Of a stretch of 64,000 nucleotides of DNA, positions 46,407 to 54,857 are shown piece by piece. Made by a program: the position numbers and the translations under genes. The notes under the pieces were generated by a model. That model was given only the letters and a program-made list of their open reading frames with translations, was not told the DNA's origin and ran no database searches. The stretch is from positions 372,001 to 436,000 of the forward strand of contig JAQBQB010000010.1 of assembly GCA_028287235.1 (NCBI GenBank), written 5' to 3'. The stretch is from Gemmatimonadota bacterium. Its GTDB lineage: Bacteria; Gemmatimonadota; Gemmatimonadetes; Gemmatimonadales; Gemmatimonadaceae. Position 1 is the first letter of the stretch; every line of letters starts with the position of its first letter.

Positions 46407-47372
46407 GTGGACCGCGATCTCACGCTCACCCAGCTCGCCTACGTCGTGGCGATCGACACGCATCGCCACTTCGCCCGCGCGGCCGAGGCGTGCAACGTGA
46501 CCCAGCCCACGCTGTCGATGCAGATCGCGAAGCTCGAGCGCACGCTCGGCGTCGCGCTATTCGACCGCGCGCGCGCGCCGGTCGTGCCCACGGACATCGG
46601 AGTGCACCTGATCGCGCAGGCGCGGGTCACCCTGCGCGCGGCGAGCCGCATGGCGGAGATTGCCGAAGCGCGGGCCGGCGTCGTCGCAGGGGTGCTGCGG
46701 CTCGGTGTCATTCCCACCCTCGCGCCGTACCTCTTGCCGCGCGTGATTCAGCGCCTGGCCAAGCTGTATCCCGAGCTCGAGCTGGTGATCGAGGAGCGTC
46801 TGACCGACGACGTCATCACTGGACTGCGGCGCGACACACTCGACGCCGGCATCGTCGCGTCAGCCATCGCCGAGCCCGGCACCGACGAGCGAATGCTGTT
46901 CACGGAGCCGTTCGTCGGGTACCTGAGCACCACGCACCGCCTCGCTCGGCAGCGGAAGATCAACCGGTCCGACCTCTTGCTCGACGACTTGTGGCTGCTG
47001 TCCGAGGGCCACTGTTTTCGCGAGCAGACGGTGCAGTTGTGCGAGCAGCGGCCGTCGCGCGGGCATCGCGCGCCGGCGGCGCATCAGAACCCGCGAGGGT
47101 GCACGGTGGGCGTGCAATTCGAGAGCGGCAACCTCGAGACGCTCAAGCGCCTCGTTGAAACGGGAACGGGAATGACCCTGCTGCCGATGCTCGCGGCGCT
47201 CGATCTACAGACGGCGGCGGAGCGGCGGCGCATTCGGCCGTTCGTCGCGCCGGCTCCGGCGCGCGAGGTGCGGCTCGTGCGGCGGCGCGACTACCTGAAG
47301 CAGCATCTCGTGGAGGCGGTCGTGACCGGGATTCTCGAGACGCTACCGGACGAGATCCGCGCGTATCGGTGA
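46407..47372 (+). CDS. oxyR: Hydrogen peroxide-sensing LysR regulator
   Basis: A 321-residue LysR-type activator. The N-terminal helix-turn-helix (HFARAAEACNVTQPTLSMQIAKLERTLGVALFDR) matches OxyR. The two redox cysteines are present as C203 and C212 in EGHCFREQTVQLCEQ, the same nine-residue spacing as Cys199 and Cys208 of E. coli. The C-terminal ESGNLETLKRLVETGTGMTLLPMLA also fits. The GTG at 46407 gives the N-terminus expected for the family; no Shine-Dalgarno is seen. Its 3' end overlaps the convergent monooxygenase gene by 30 bases. Confidence 0.94.
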   Translation: MDRDLTLTQLAYVVAIDTHRHFARAAEACNVTQPTLSMQIAKLERTLGVALFDRARAPVVPTDIGVHLIAQARVTLRAASRMAEIAEARAGVVAGVLRLGVIPTLAPYLLPRVIQRLAKLYPELELVIEERLTDDVITGLRRDTLDAGIVASAIAEPGTDERMLFTEPFVGYLSTTHRLARQRKINRSDLLLDDLWLLSEGHCFREQTVQLCEQRPSRGHRAPAAHQNPRGCTVGVQFESGNLETLKRLVETGTGMTLLPMLAALDLQTAAERRRIRPFVAPAPAREVRLVRRRDYLKQHLVEAVVTGILETLPDEIRAYR

Positions 47373-47699
47373 CCCGAGGGTGGCCCCGTCCGACGCCAAG
47401 TGAAAATGCCGGACGCGTCGCTCGAACTCGACGAGGACCGCCTGCGCATCCGGCTCGACGACCGCGCGCTCGATATCGTCTCCAGCAAAGGCGCGCACTG
47501 CGTCCATCGACTCCCAGTGCGTGAGCACGACGATGTCGACGGTCGACCGCGCGTCGTCGCTTGGCAGCTGCTCGAGAAGCGTCGCACCGAGAAAGCCGGG
47601 CAACGTTTCGAGCTGCGGCCGTACCAAGCCGTCGAAGTGCTGGCGGTAGGCGACGACGTTGGCCGGTGTCGCCCGCGCGCACCACATGCGCACGATCAC
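47343..47699 (-). CDS. Antibiotic biosynthesis monooxygenase (ABM) domain protein
   Basis: A 118-residue dimeric alpha+beta barrel protein (VIVRMWCARATPANVVAYRQHFDGLVRPQLETLPGFLGATLL, then VDIVVLTHWESMDAVRAFAG). The ABM family includes quinol monooxygenases and haem-degrading enzymes. GTG at 47699 overlaps the YciI stop by four bases (GTGA). The C-terminal 25 residues exceed the domain. It forms a two-gene operon with the YciI-like protein. Its 3' end runs 30 bases into oxyR in antisense. Confidence 0.8.
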   Translation of the reverse strand: MIVRMWCARATPANVVAYRQHFDGLVRPQLETLPGFLGATLLEQLPSDDARSTVDIVVLTHWESMDAVRAFAGDDIERAVVEPDAQAVLVEFERRVRHFHLASDGATLGSPIRADLVR

Positions 47700-48004
47700 G
47701 GTCGCGCCGGCCGGACGGGTGTCGCGGCGAGCGTACCGGCGACGGTCGTCCAGGCGCGCACCGACCAACTCGTGACGAGACCGTTCGTCACGTACGGGTC
47801 GGTGCGCGCGAATTCCTCGACGACGGCAGGCGAATCGGCGGAGAACATGAGCACCGCCCGGTCGAGCGGATCGGTCAGCGCGCCGGCGACGAGCAGCTCG
47901 CCGCGCTCGTTGGCGGCCCATGCCTTGGCGAGATGCGCGTCGCGAAAGGCGCCGCGCCGTTCGGCGTAGTCGGGCACTAGGTCGTAGAAGAGCAGGAAGT
48001 GCAT
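47696..48004 (-). CDS. YciI-like protein
   Basis: A 102-residue YciI family protein: MHFLLFYDLVPDYAERRGAFRDAHL, LLVAGALTDPLDRAVLMFSAD, and a C-terminal segment SWSVRAWTTVAG. The ferredoxin-like fold has a conserved His-Asp pair (RDAHL) proposed to be an active site; function is unknown in most members. It leads the operon with the ABM protein. An AT-rich palindrome lies about 30 bases upstream. Confidence 0.87.
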   Translation of the reverse strand: MHFLLFYDLVPDYAERRGAFRDAHLAKAWAANERGELLVAGALTDPLDRAVLMFSADSPAVVEEFARTDPYVTNGLVTSWSVRAWTTVAGTLAATPVRPARP

Positions 48005-48034
48005 GTGATGGTCCGCGCGGTGGCCGAGTTACGA

Positions 48035-48053
48035 TAGTTGACAAAATCAACTA
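48035..48053. promoter_or_regulatory. Palindromic operator TAGTTGA-N5-TCAACTA
   Basis: A perfect 7-bp inverted repeat with a five-base centre in an AT-rich stretch unlike its surroundings, upstream of the YciI gene and 25 bases past the end of the lipase maturation factor gene. It probably binds a dimeric repressor or activator of the YciI/ABM operon; no regulator gene is adjacent. Confidence 0.58.
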
Positions 48054-48078
48054 ATTGATTGCCTTCGTCAAGCTTGCG

Positions 48079-49614
48079 CTACGGCGTGGCCGGACTGAAC
48101 GTCGGGCGTCCGTCCGGCCCGCGCGACACCACGCCGGAAAAGACGCCGAGCTCCTGCCGTCGCCACCACGCGCCGGTCGCACGCTTCGTGGCGGGGTCGG
48201 TAAACCAGTACTGCCAGAGCACGGTGCGCACCTGGGCGGGCGGATGTCCGGCGAACGGATCGCGCCGAAAGAGCGACAGCACGTCGCGGCTTCCCTCGAG
48301 CAGCCGCGCCTGCACGGCGACCACCCAGGGCGATGCTTGCCAGGGCGCGAGCGACGCGAACCAGAGATTCCACTCGAAGCGCGGCTGGTAGGGCGCGTAT
48401 ACGCCGGGACGCTCCATCGGATCCTGTGGCTTGTACCGGAAGGGATAGGGCGTCCAGGTCTTGCCGGCATCGTTGCTCCCTTGGAACTCGATCTCGTAGC
48501 GCGCCTCCGTCATGTTCGCGAACAGACCGTACGCGTTGGCGATGCGGAACGGCTCGAGCGCGCGCTCCGGCTTGCCGAGGATACTCGCCGATCCCGGCGC
48601 GACGAAGGCCCACACCGTAGCGTAGAAGATCCAGCCGAGCGCCACGGCTTCGACCACCGCGCGAGGCCGACTGTGTTCCGCCGCCGACAGTCCGGGCAGC
48701 GGCAGCGTGAACGGCAGGCGCAGCCGGCGCGCCAGCCACTGGGCGGCCGTATCGTCGAACAACAAGAAGCCGAGCACGAGCACTAGATAATTCAAGAACG
48801 CATAATTCGCGGTCGCGATGATGCCGACCTGCAGCGCCGTGACGATCGCGAAGCACGCGATGCGGAAGCGGTGGGGCAGGAAGACGGCCCAGACGATGAA
48901 GAGCTCGACGAGCAGCGTCAGCGCCACGGTCCCGGCATGATACCAATGGGGAAAGTGCTGGACGTACCATCCCGGCCAGGCGGGCAGCGGGCCGTTCTGA
49001 TAGTACTCGTCCATCGCCGTGAAATTGCGCCAGTGGACGTCGCCGCTCATCAGCTTCACGAGGCCGGACTCGAAGTAGATCCGGAACCACTCCCAGCGGA
49101 GCATGAACAGGCTGAGTCGCGACGGCGGATCGTGCACGCCCAACCCTGGCCGGAAACCGCCCGGAGCGAAGAAGATCGAGATGAAGCCCGCCTCGAGGAG
49201 CATGCCGTCCGACTGATACGAGGAGAAGTCCTGAAGCGTCGCGACGAACGACAGGAAGAGCACCGTACAGAGCGCGACCATGGCGCACGGCCAGACGTTC
49301 GCCACGAGGAGCAGCGAGCACACGATTCCCGCCGCGACGGCGACGGTGAGCGCCCGGTCGCTCGCGCTGAGCCAGAACAGGCTCGGGACGTACCAGAAGT
49401 GGAGGAGACCATGCTGCGCCGATCCAACCTGTTCCAGGTAGTCGCGCATCGGCAGAACGCCCGTGGCGCCGACCAGCCCGTGCGCCTGGCGAGCGAACGA
49501 ATAGAAGGCCGAAAGGAAGATCAGCCCCAGCGCGCGCAGAAAGAGCCAGCGCGGCACGAGGCTGTCGCGCGCGGGGACGAGAAGTCGTTCGAGAAGTCGC
49601 GCGACGATGTTCAT
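48079..49614 (-). CDS. Lipase maturation factor family membrane protein
   Basis: A 511-residue LMF protein. Six or more hydrophobic segments occupy residues 20-330 (for example ALGLIFLSAFYSFA, AVAAGIVCSLLLVANVW, LVLVLGFLLFD). Conserved family pieces are FSSYQSDGMLLEAGFISIFFAPGG, WEWFRIYFESGLVKLMSGDVHW and YYQNGPLPAWPGWYVQHFP; the C-terminal soluble part has YEIEFQGSNDAGKTWTPYPFRYKP and RFEWNLWFASL. It helps fold lipases or acts in the envelope. ATG overlaps the CHAD stop by four bases (ATGA). Confidence 0.92.
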   Translation of the reverse strand: MNIVARLLERLLVPARDSLVPRWLFLRALGLIFLSAFYSFARQAHGLVGATGVLPMRDYLEQVGSAQHGLLHFWYVPSLFWLSASDRALTVAVAAGIVCSLLLVANVWPCAMVALCTVLFLSFVATLQDFSSYQSDGMLLEAGFISIFFAPGGFRPGLGVHDPPSRLSLFMLRWEWFRIYFESGLVKLMSGDVHWRNFTAMDEYYQNGPLPAWPGWYVQHFPHWYHAGTVALTLLVELFIVWAVFLPHRFRIACFAIVTALQVGIIATANYAFLNYLVLVLGFLLFDDTAAQWLARRLRLPFTLPLPGLSAAEHSRPRAVVEAVALGWIFYATVWAFVAPGSASILGKPERALEPFRIANAYGLFANMTEARYEIEFQGSNDAGKTWTPYPFRYKPQDPMERPGVYAPYQPRFEWNLWFASLAPWQASPWVVAVQARLLEGSRDVLSLFRRDPFAGHPPAQVRTVLWQYWFTDPATKRATGAWWRRQELGVFSGVVSRGPDGRPTFSPATP

Positions 49615-50525
49615 GTTCGCAGCGCGTCGAGCCGTGTGACCAGGCGCTCCACGCGAGCAAAGAACGGCGCAGCGGAATCGCCAAGCCAGTCGCGCGCGAG
49701 TGCCACGTACGCTTCCCTGCCGCGCCGGCGGAGGTGACGATCGAGCAGGCGCAGACCGGCGGTCGTGTCGCCGCCTTTCTCCGATTCGATCTCCGCGAGA
49801 AAGACGTGGACGTCGTGCAGGTCGCCGGCGATGTCCTGCAACTTCGTCAGATCGTCGACGATCGAGACGCCGCCTCGCACGCCATGGGCGGCCGGCTCGA
49901 GCAGGTAGCGCAGCCGCTTCGCAGCGATGCGCGCCGCGTGCGCCTCGTCCCAATCGGTCGGCGAGTGAACCGCCGCGAGGCGCTCACGGAGGGCATTGGC
50001 GGCCTCGCCGACGAGCGCCGCGAGTGCATTGGCGAACGGCGCCTCCTCGTCGTCGGGTGTGACACGCACGCAATACGGCTCGATCCGTCGAGCGAGCGCG
50101 TGACGCATCGCCTCGAGGCGCGCCGCCGCCTCGATCGCTCGCGCCACCGCGTCGCGCTGCCGCCCGTCGAGTCGCTCGATCACTCGATCGATACCAACCC
50201 GCTGCCGCGCGGTCGCGCCGTGCTGCTCGCGGCGCAGCCACTCGAGATGCACCTCGAGGTCGCGCGCCGGTCCGGTTGCGCTGGCGATCTTCCGAAGCCG
50301 GCGGGTCTGCTTGGCCGAGATGCAATCGTCGAGCAAGGCCGCGGTGAGCTGAAGCCAGCTGCGGAGCCGCCGAACCGCAACGCGGAAGTCGTGCAGCTCT
50401 TCGGACGGCGAGCCGCCGGCTTCGTGGAACTGATGCGCGGTGTGGCGGGCGTCCTCGAGGAGGAAGAGCGCAATCACCCGCACCGCGCGACGGGCTGGCT
50501 CGCGGAGGAGGTGCTCGGGCGTCAC
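49611..50525 (-). CDS. CHAD domain protein
   Basis: A CHAD (conserved histidine alpha-helical) domain protein of about 304 residues: LHDFRVAVRRLRSWLQLTAALLD, RDLEVHLEWL, DEAHAARIAAKRLRYLLEPAAHG, LTKLQDIAGDLHDVHVFLAEIES. The conserved His and Arg residues bind polyphosphate. It is co-transcribed with the lipase maturation factor. The start is uncertain: GTG 50525 lies directly before the domain; in-frame starts at 50663 and 50705 would add a Pro/Ala-rich leader with no clear ribosome binding site. Confidence 0.84.
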   Translation of the reverse strand: MTPEHLLREPARRAVRVIALFLLEDARHTAHQFHEAGGSPSEELHDFRVAVRRLRSWLQLTAALLDDCISAKQTRRLRKIASATGPARDLEVHLEWLRREQHGATARQRVGIDRVIERLDGRQRDAVARAIEAAARLEAMRHALARRIEPYCVRVTPDDEEAPFANALAALVGEAANALRERLAAVHSPTDWDEAHAARIAAKRLRYLLEPAAHGVRGGVSIVDDLTKLQDIAGDLHDVHVFLAEIESEKGGDTTAGLRLLDRHLRRRGREAYVALARDWLGDSAAPFFARVERLVTRLDALRT

Positions 50526-50725
50526 GTACGGCGCGGCGGGCGCGTGAATCGAATTGGAACACCGCTCAGCATGTGGCCTCAGAAGCCCGGGGAGGCGAAG
50601 ATGGTCGGACCGGAACACCCCGCGCAATACGCCTGCGCTCACGCTGGCGTTCGCCGCTCGCATGGCGCATTCTCTTGCGACAGCGCAGCCCGCTTCGTTC
50701 GCCACCGTCTCGAGACCTCGCCGAC

Positions 50726-52840
50726 ATGAACTTCAAGCGCTCGATGTCTTCGGTTCGCAGTCGTATCTGCGCCGCCATGATCGCAATCGGTGTACTCAGC
50801 GCCACAGCGGCCGGTACGGGCTGTGCTGCCCGAAGTCCATCACCTACGATCGCGGGCGATTGGGACGCCTACGTGGCGGGCGGGTCGACCGCGCGAGCCG
50901 GATTCGAAGGGTGGCGGCGGATGGGTTTCGCGCACTTCGCCGGCAGCGACTCGAATTTCGCCGGGTCGATTCGCCGCCGGACCGGCGAGCCGATACTCGA
51001 CGTCACACGGGTCACCGCGCACGCCGACTCTGTCGTGCTCGGCAACGACGCGCAATCGCTCAACGCCGCCTGGCACGGCGACACACTCAGCGGATCGATT
51101 TTCGTCGGAGCCACGGCGGCAGGACGGCGGATTCGTCTGGTGCGGCGGAAGAAGCCGTTCGTCGTCGAGCAACAATACGTCCTCTGGCCCGGCGCCGTGT
51201 CGGATTCCCAGTACGCCGTCACCGAAGACACGGCCGTGTTCATGAAGACGCACGACGGCGCGCGGCTCGTGAGCTACATCGCGCGTCCAGTCGGCAACGG
51301 GCCATTCGGCGTGGTGTTGCAGCGCACGCCGTACACGCGGATTCTGCATCCCGCCGGCCGGTACTGGGCAGCGCGCGGATACATCTTCGTCGCGCAGCAC
51401 GTGCGCGGCCGCGACGTGTCCGACGGCAAGGATTTCGGAGACTACGACACCGACGTGCGCCATGGATACGACGCGGTGGAATGGGCGGCCGCGCTGCCCG
51501 GATCGAACGGCCGAGTGGGAATGATCGGCCACTCGGACGAAGGGCGGCTGGCGTGGTACGCCGCGGTGAGCGCGCCGCCGCATCTCGCGGCGATCGCGCC
51601 GTCGGCCGCGACCGGCGATCCATGGCGCATCGTGCCGTACGAGGACATGGTGTTCTCGCCGATCAACGTGGCGTGGGCCTGCCTCATGCGAGCGCGCACG
51701 TTGCAGAACATCAGCGATCTCGACATCGGCGCGGCGATGACACACCTGCCGCTCAGCGACCTGCCGCAACAACTCGGCTGCGGCGACGTGCCGCTGTGGG
51801 ACCGGTGGATCGCCCATCCCACGCTCGACGCGTATTGGCGCGCGCACGCCGTGACGACGAACGTCGCCAAGGTGAAGGCGCCGGTGCTTCAGATTTCGGG
51901 TTGGTACGACGACTCGCGCGGCCCGATCGATTACACGAACGCGCTGAACAGGGTGCCCGGACATCCTTACATCCGGCTCGTGATGGGCCCGGGAGCGCAC
52001 AAAGGCGTGGATTATGTCGCCGGCGAGTTCGGGCCGCGGTCGCGCGTCGACACGCGGCGACTGCAGCTGCGCTGGTTCGATCACTACTTGTTGGGCAAGG
52101 ACAACGGTGTCGACCGAGAGCCGCCGGTGGACGTGTTCGTCTTCGGCGACAACGTCTGGCGAAAGGAACCCGCCTGGCCGCTCGCACGCGCTGTTCCGAC
52201 CAACTGGTATCTGTCGTCAGGCGGTAGCGCGAATACGAGCGCCGGCGACGGGGTGCTCGATACCGTGCCGCCGCGCGGCGCACCGGCGGACACGTTTACC
52301 TATGATCCGGCGAACCCCACGCCCTTCCTCATCGACTCGCGCGAGCTCGAGACGTCCCTCAACGAAGATTTCACGGCGCTGAACGCCTCGCGGCACGATG
52401 CGTTGGTGTTCACGTCGAAGCCGCTCGCGAAGCCCATCGAGGTCACGGGCCAGATGTCGGCTACGCTGTGGGCCGCCACCGATGCGAAGGACACCGACTG
52501 GAACGTGATGCTGCTCGACGTCTTTCCCGACGGACACGCCGAGCGCCTACAGGACGGCGTGGCGCGGGCGCGCTTTCGCCAGGGCTACGACAAAGAAGTG
52601 ATGCTCACGCCGGGAAGCGTGGAGAAGTACGACCTCGATCTGTGGTTCACGTCGCGGGTGTTCGAACCGGGGCATCGCCTGCGGGTGAGCGTATCGTCGG
52701 CGCTGTTCCCGAAGTACGATCGCAACCTGAACACCGGTGGAAACAACGAGCGCGATAGCACGTTCGTCGTGGCGCATCAGCGGCTCGTGCACGACACGGC
52801 GCACCCGTCGCGCATCGTGCTTCCGGTGATCCCGCGGTAG
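50726..52840 (+). CDS. CocE/NonD-type secreted hydrolase with N-terminal extension
   Basis: A 704-residue exported hydrolase. Signal sequence ends near Cys 33 (AAGTGC; lipobox not canonical). Residues about 35-150 form an extra beta-rich domain found in some CocE-like proteins (IAGDWDAYVAGGSTARAGFEGWRR). The hydrolase domain has FMKTHDGARLVSYIARP and the elbow GMIGHSDEGRLAWYAAV, where SDEG replaces the common SYxG. His is in GPGAHKGV. The jelly-roll C-terminus ([27 protein letters not shown]) is close to the protein at 22860-24827. ATG 50726. Substrate unknown. Confidence 0.88.
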   Translation: MNFKRSMSSVRSRICAAMIAIGVLSATAAGTGCAARSPSPTIAGDWDAYVAGGSTARAGFEGWRRMGFAHFAGSDSNFAGSIRRRTGEPILDVTRVTAHADSVVLGNDAQSLNAAWHGDTLSGSIFVGATAAGRRIRLVRRKKPFVVEQQYVLWPGAVSDSQYAVTEDTAVFMKTHDGARLVSYIARPVGNGPFGVVLQRTPYTRILHPAGRYWAARGYIFVAQHVRGRDVSDGKDFGDYDTDVRHGYDAVEWAAALPGSNGRVGMIGHSDEGRLAWYAAVSAPPHLAAIAPSAATGDPWRIVPYEDMVFSPINVAWACLMRARTLQNISDLDIGAAMTHLPLSDLPQQLGCGDVPLWDRWIAHPTLDAYWRAHAVTTNVAKVKAPVLQISGWYDDSRGPIDYTNALNRVPGHPYIRLVMGPGAHKGVDYVAGEFGPRSRVDTRRLQLRWFDHYLLGKDNGVDREPPVDVFVFGDNVWRKEPAWPLARAVPTNWYLSSGGSANTSAGDGVLDTVPPRGAPADTFTYDPANPTPFLIDSRELETSLNEDFTALNASRHDALVFTSKPLAKPIEVTGQMSATLWAATDAKDTDWNVMLLDVFPDGHAERLQDGVARARFRQGYDKEVMLTPGSVEKYDLDLWFTSRVFEPGHRLRVSVSSALFPKYDRNLNTGGNNERDSTFVVAHQRLVHDTAHPSRIVLPVIPR

Positions 52841-52866
52841 GAACGAATCATGCCCCGACCGCCGGC

Positions 52867-53331
52867 ATGACGAACAGACTACGCGCGGGTCTCAACGGTG
52901 CCGCCGCCGGCGCGCTGGCGACCGTGCCGATGAGCGCCGTCATGCTCGGCGCGCAGCGGGTAGGAGCGATGGGCAAACAACCGCCGGAAGCGATTGTCGA
53001 ACGCGCGCTCGAGGCGGCGAATACGGAGCCGACCAGCACCGCGGTGAAGGCGACGGCAGCGGCGGCGCACATCGCGTTCGGCGCCGCTGCCGGAGCGCTG
53101 TTCGGTGTCCTCGACCACGACGACGACTCGGCGGCCGCTTCCGTGACGAAAGGCGTGGGGTTCGGGCTCGCGGTGTACGCGGTGAGCTACGCGGGTTGGA
53201 TTCCGGCGATGAACATCCTGCCGCGGCCGAAACACGACCGCAAAGACCGGCAGTCGTCGATGATTCTGGCGCACCTGGTGTATGGAGCGGCGCTCGGAGC
53301 GCTGCTTGCGGCGCAACGGCGATCGGACTGA
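52867..53331 (+). CDS. YagU/DUF1440-like small membrane protein
   Basis: A 154-residue protein with four short hydrophobic stretches (LNGAAAGALATVPMSAVMLGAQ, AHIAFGAAAGALFGVL, GVGFGLAVYAVSYAGWI, LAHLVYGAALGALLAA), Gly/Ala-rich, as in YagU/DUF6789-type inner-membrane proteins. A charged loop PRPKHDRKDRQ lies before the last segment. It is 26 bases downstream of the hydrolase on the same strand. Function unknown. Confidence 0.75.
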   Translation: MTNRLRAGLNGAAAGALATVPMSAVMLGAQRVGAMGKQPPEAIVERALEAANTEPTSTAVKATAAAAHIAFGAAAGALFGVLDHDDDSAAASVTKGVGFGLAVYAVSYAGWIPAMNILPRPKHDRKDRQSSMILAHLVYGAALGALLAAQRRSD

Positions 53332-53427
53332 GGATCGGACGGGGCTCGCCCATTGCCCACGTTTCCAAAACCGCATCGCGTATCTTCTGTTCACTTCTTT
53401 TCGCCCTCAACATGAGGAGTCGGCGAC

Positions 53428-54354
53428 GTGATGAACAGAATGACCAGAATCGCGATTACCATTGCGGCCGCTGGCACGCCGGCCATCGTCGCCGCACAAT
53501 CCGGCGCGCCGCCGGCCGCGTCACAGAATCCCTCACCGATGGTCGAAGAAACCCGCGCGCACGAGCGCCTCGCGTCGCGGGAGCTGCCCGGAGCGCACCG
53601 GTCGTTTCCTGGGCCGCAGGGGAAATCCGTGGAGGTCTGGATTCCCGACGGCGTTCGCCCCACCGACGACCTCGGTCTCGTCATTCACTTCCTCGGCGCA
53701 GCGTGGCTGCCGGAGTACGCGGCGTCGCGTCTCCAGACCAAGACTGCCGTGGCCGTTGTGAACCTCGGCGCCGGCTCTGGGATCTACGACCGTGCGTATT
53801 CAGATCCCGCCGCGTTCGACTCGCTGCTGGCCGGCGTGACGCGCGAGGTCTCGGCCTCGGTCGGCAGCGCGGCGCATTTTCATCGCGTGACGCTCGTGGG
53901 GTTCAGCGCAGGCCACGGCGCCGTCCGCGCGATTCTCCGTGAGCCGCGCCACTTCGCCCGCGTCGATGCCGTCCTGCTGCTCGACGGGATGCACACGTCG
54001 TACGTCCCCGAGGGAACGGTGCTCGAGAAAGGGGGCACGCTCGACCCTCACAATCTCGATGCATTCGTCCGCTTCGCGCAGGCGGCCATGCGCGGAGAAA
54101 AGCGTTTTCTCGTCACGCACTCGGAGATTTTTCCCGGCACCTTCGCGAGCACGACCGAGACCGCCGATTACCTGCTGCGCACGCTGGGACTGCGCCGCAC
54201 TCCCGTGCTGCGTTGGGGGCCGCGCGGAATGCAGCAGCTCAGCGAGGTCCACGCGGGCGGCTTCGAGCTCCTCGGCTTCGCCGGCAACACGGCCCCGGAT
54301 CACATCGACCAATTCCAGGGGATGCCGGAGTTTCTCGAGCGCCTTAGCCGGTAG
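53428..54354 (+). CDS. Secreted alpha/beta-hydrolase
   Basis: A protein of about 308 residues with a signal peptide (RIAITIAAAGTPAIVAAQ) and an alpha/beta-hydrolase fold: GLVIHFLGAAWLP, the nucleophile elbow VTLVGFSAGHGAVRAIL, and a late DHIDQF that may hold the catalytic His. The family is not certain. The start may be GTG 53428 (GGAG eight bases before) or the next codon ATG 53431. It is transcribed alone or with the downstream small lipoprotein gene. Confidence 0.78.
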   Translation: MMNRMTRIAITIAAAGTPAIVAAQSGAPPAASQNPSPMVEETRAHERLASRELPGAHRSFPGPQGKSVEVWIPDGVRPTDDLGLVIHFLGAAWLPEYAASRLQTKTAVAVVNLGAGSGIYDRAYSDPAAFDSLLAGVTREVSASVGSAAHFHRVTLVGFSAGHGAVRAILREPRHFARVDAVLLLDGMHTSYVPEGTVLEKGGTLDPHNLDAFVRFAQAAMRGEKRFLVTHSEIFPGTFASTTETADYLLRTLGLRRTPVLRWGPRGMQQLSEVHAGGFELLGFAGNTAPDHIDQFQGMPEFLERLSR

Positions 54355-54437
54355 TCGACGGCGGGCGGGTTCGCAGTTTGCTATTGCCACAGCACTCACC
54401 GCGGTTGCACAGCCTACTGCAGAGGAAGGTGTTCGTC

Positions 54438-54815
54438 ATGAAGTTCATCATCACCGCCGCGCTCGCCATCGTCATGGCCGCGTGCGGCAGCCAGGATGCC
54501 ACGTCGCCGACCGCGTCCGTATCGGGTGACTATGCCTTGCGCATGGTCAACGGAACTTCGCTTCCATACACGTTCTCTGATGGGAGCACGCTCACGAGCG
54601 ACGTGTTGACGCTCCGGAGCGACGGCACGTTCAGTGAATCGGCACAATTCAGGGACGGCACCGTGTTGGTGTTGCAGGGATTCTACGCGGCGAACAACGG
54701 CGCGATCACGTTTACCGACCAGGATACCGGGACCGCGTTCTCAGGGTCGGTGAGCGGCGACGTGCTCACCGAGATATTCGCGAACGGGCTGACCGAGGTG
54801 TTTCAGAGGATATGA
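54438..54815 (+). CDS. Small lipoprotein of unknown function
   Basis: A 125-residue exported protein, signal peptide ending in the lipobox MAAC (Cys near 15). The mature part has a repeating beta pattern (TLTSDVLTLRSDGTFSESAQF, GAITFTDQDTGTAFSGSVSGD) resembling small lipocalin-like or META-type barrels seen in Gemmatimonadota. ATG 54438 has GGAAGG eight bases upstream. No assigned function. Confidence 0.7.
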   Translation: MKFIITAALAIVMAACGSQDATSPTASVSGDYALRMVNGTSLPYTFSDGSTLTSDVLTLRSDGTFSESAQFRDGTVLVLQGFYAANNGAITFTDQDTGTAFSGSVSGDVLTEIFANGLTEVFQRI

Positions 54816-54857
54816 TAGCCGCGAGCCCCGCCTGTACCGCCGCGCGCACACCACGCC

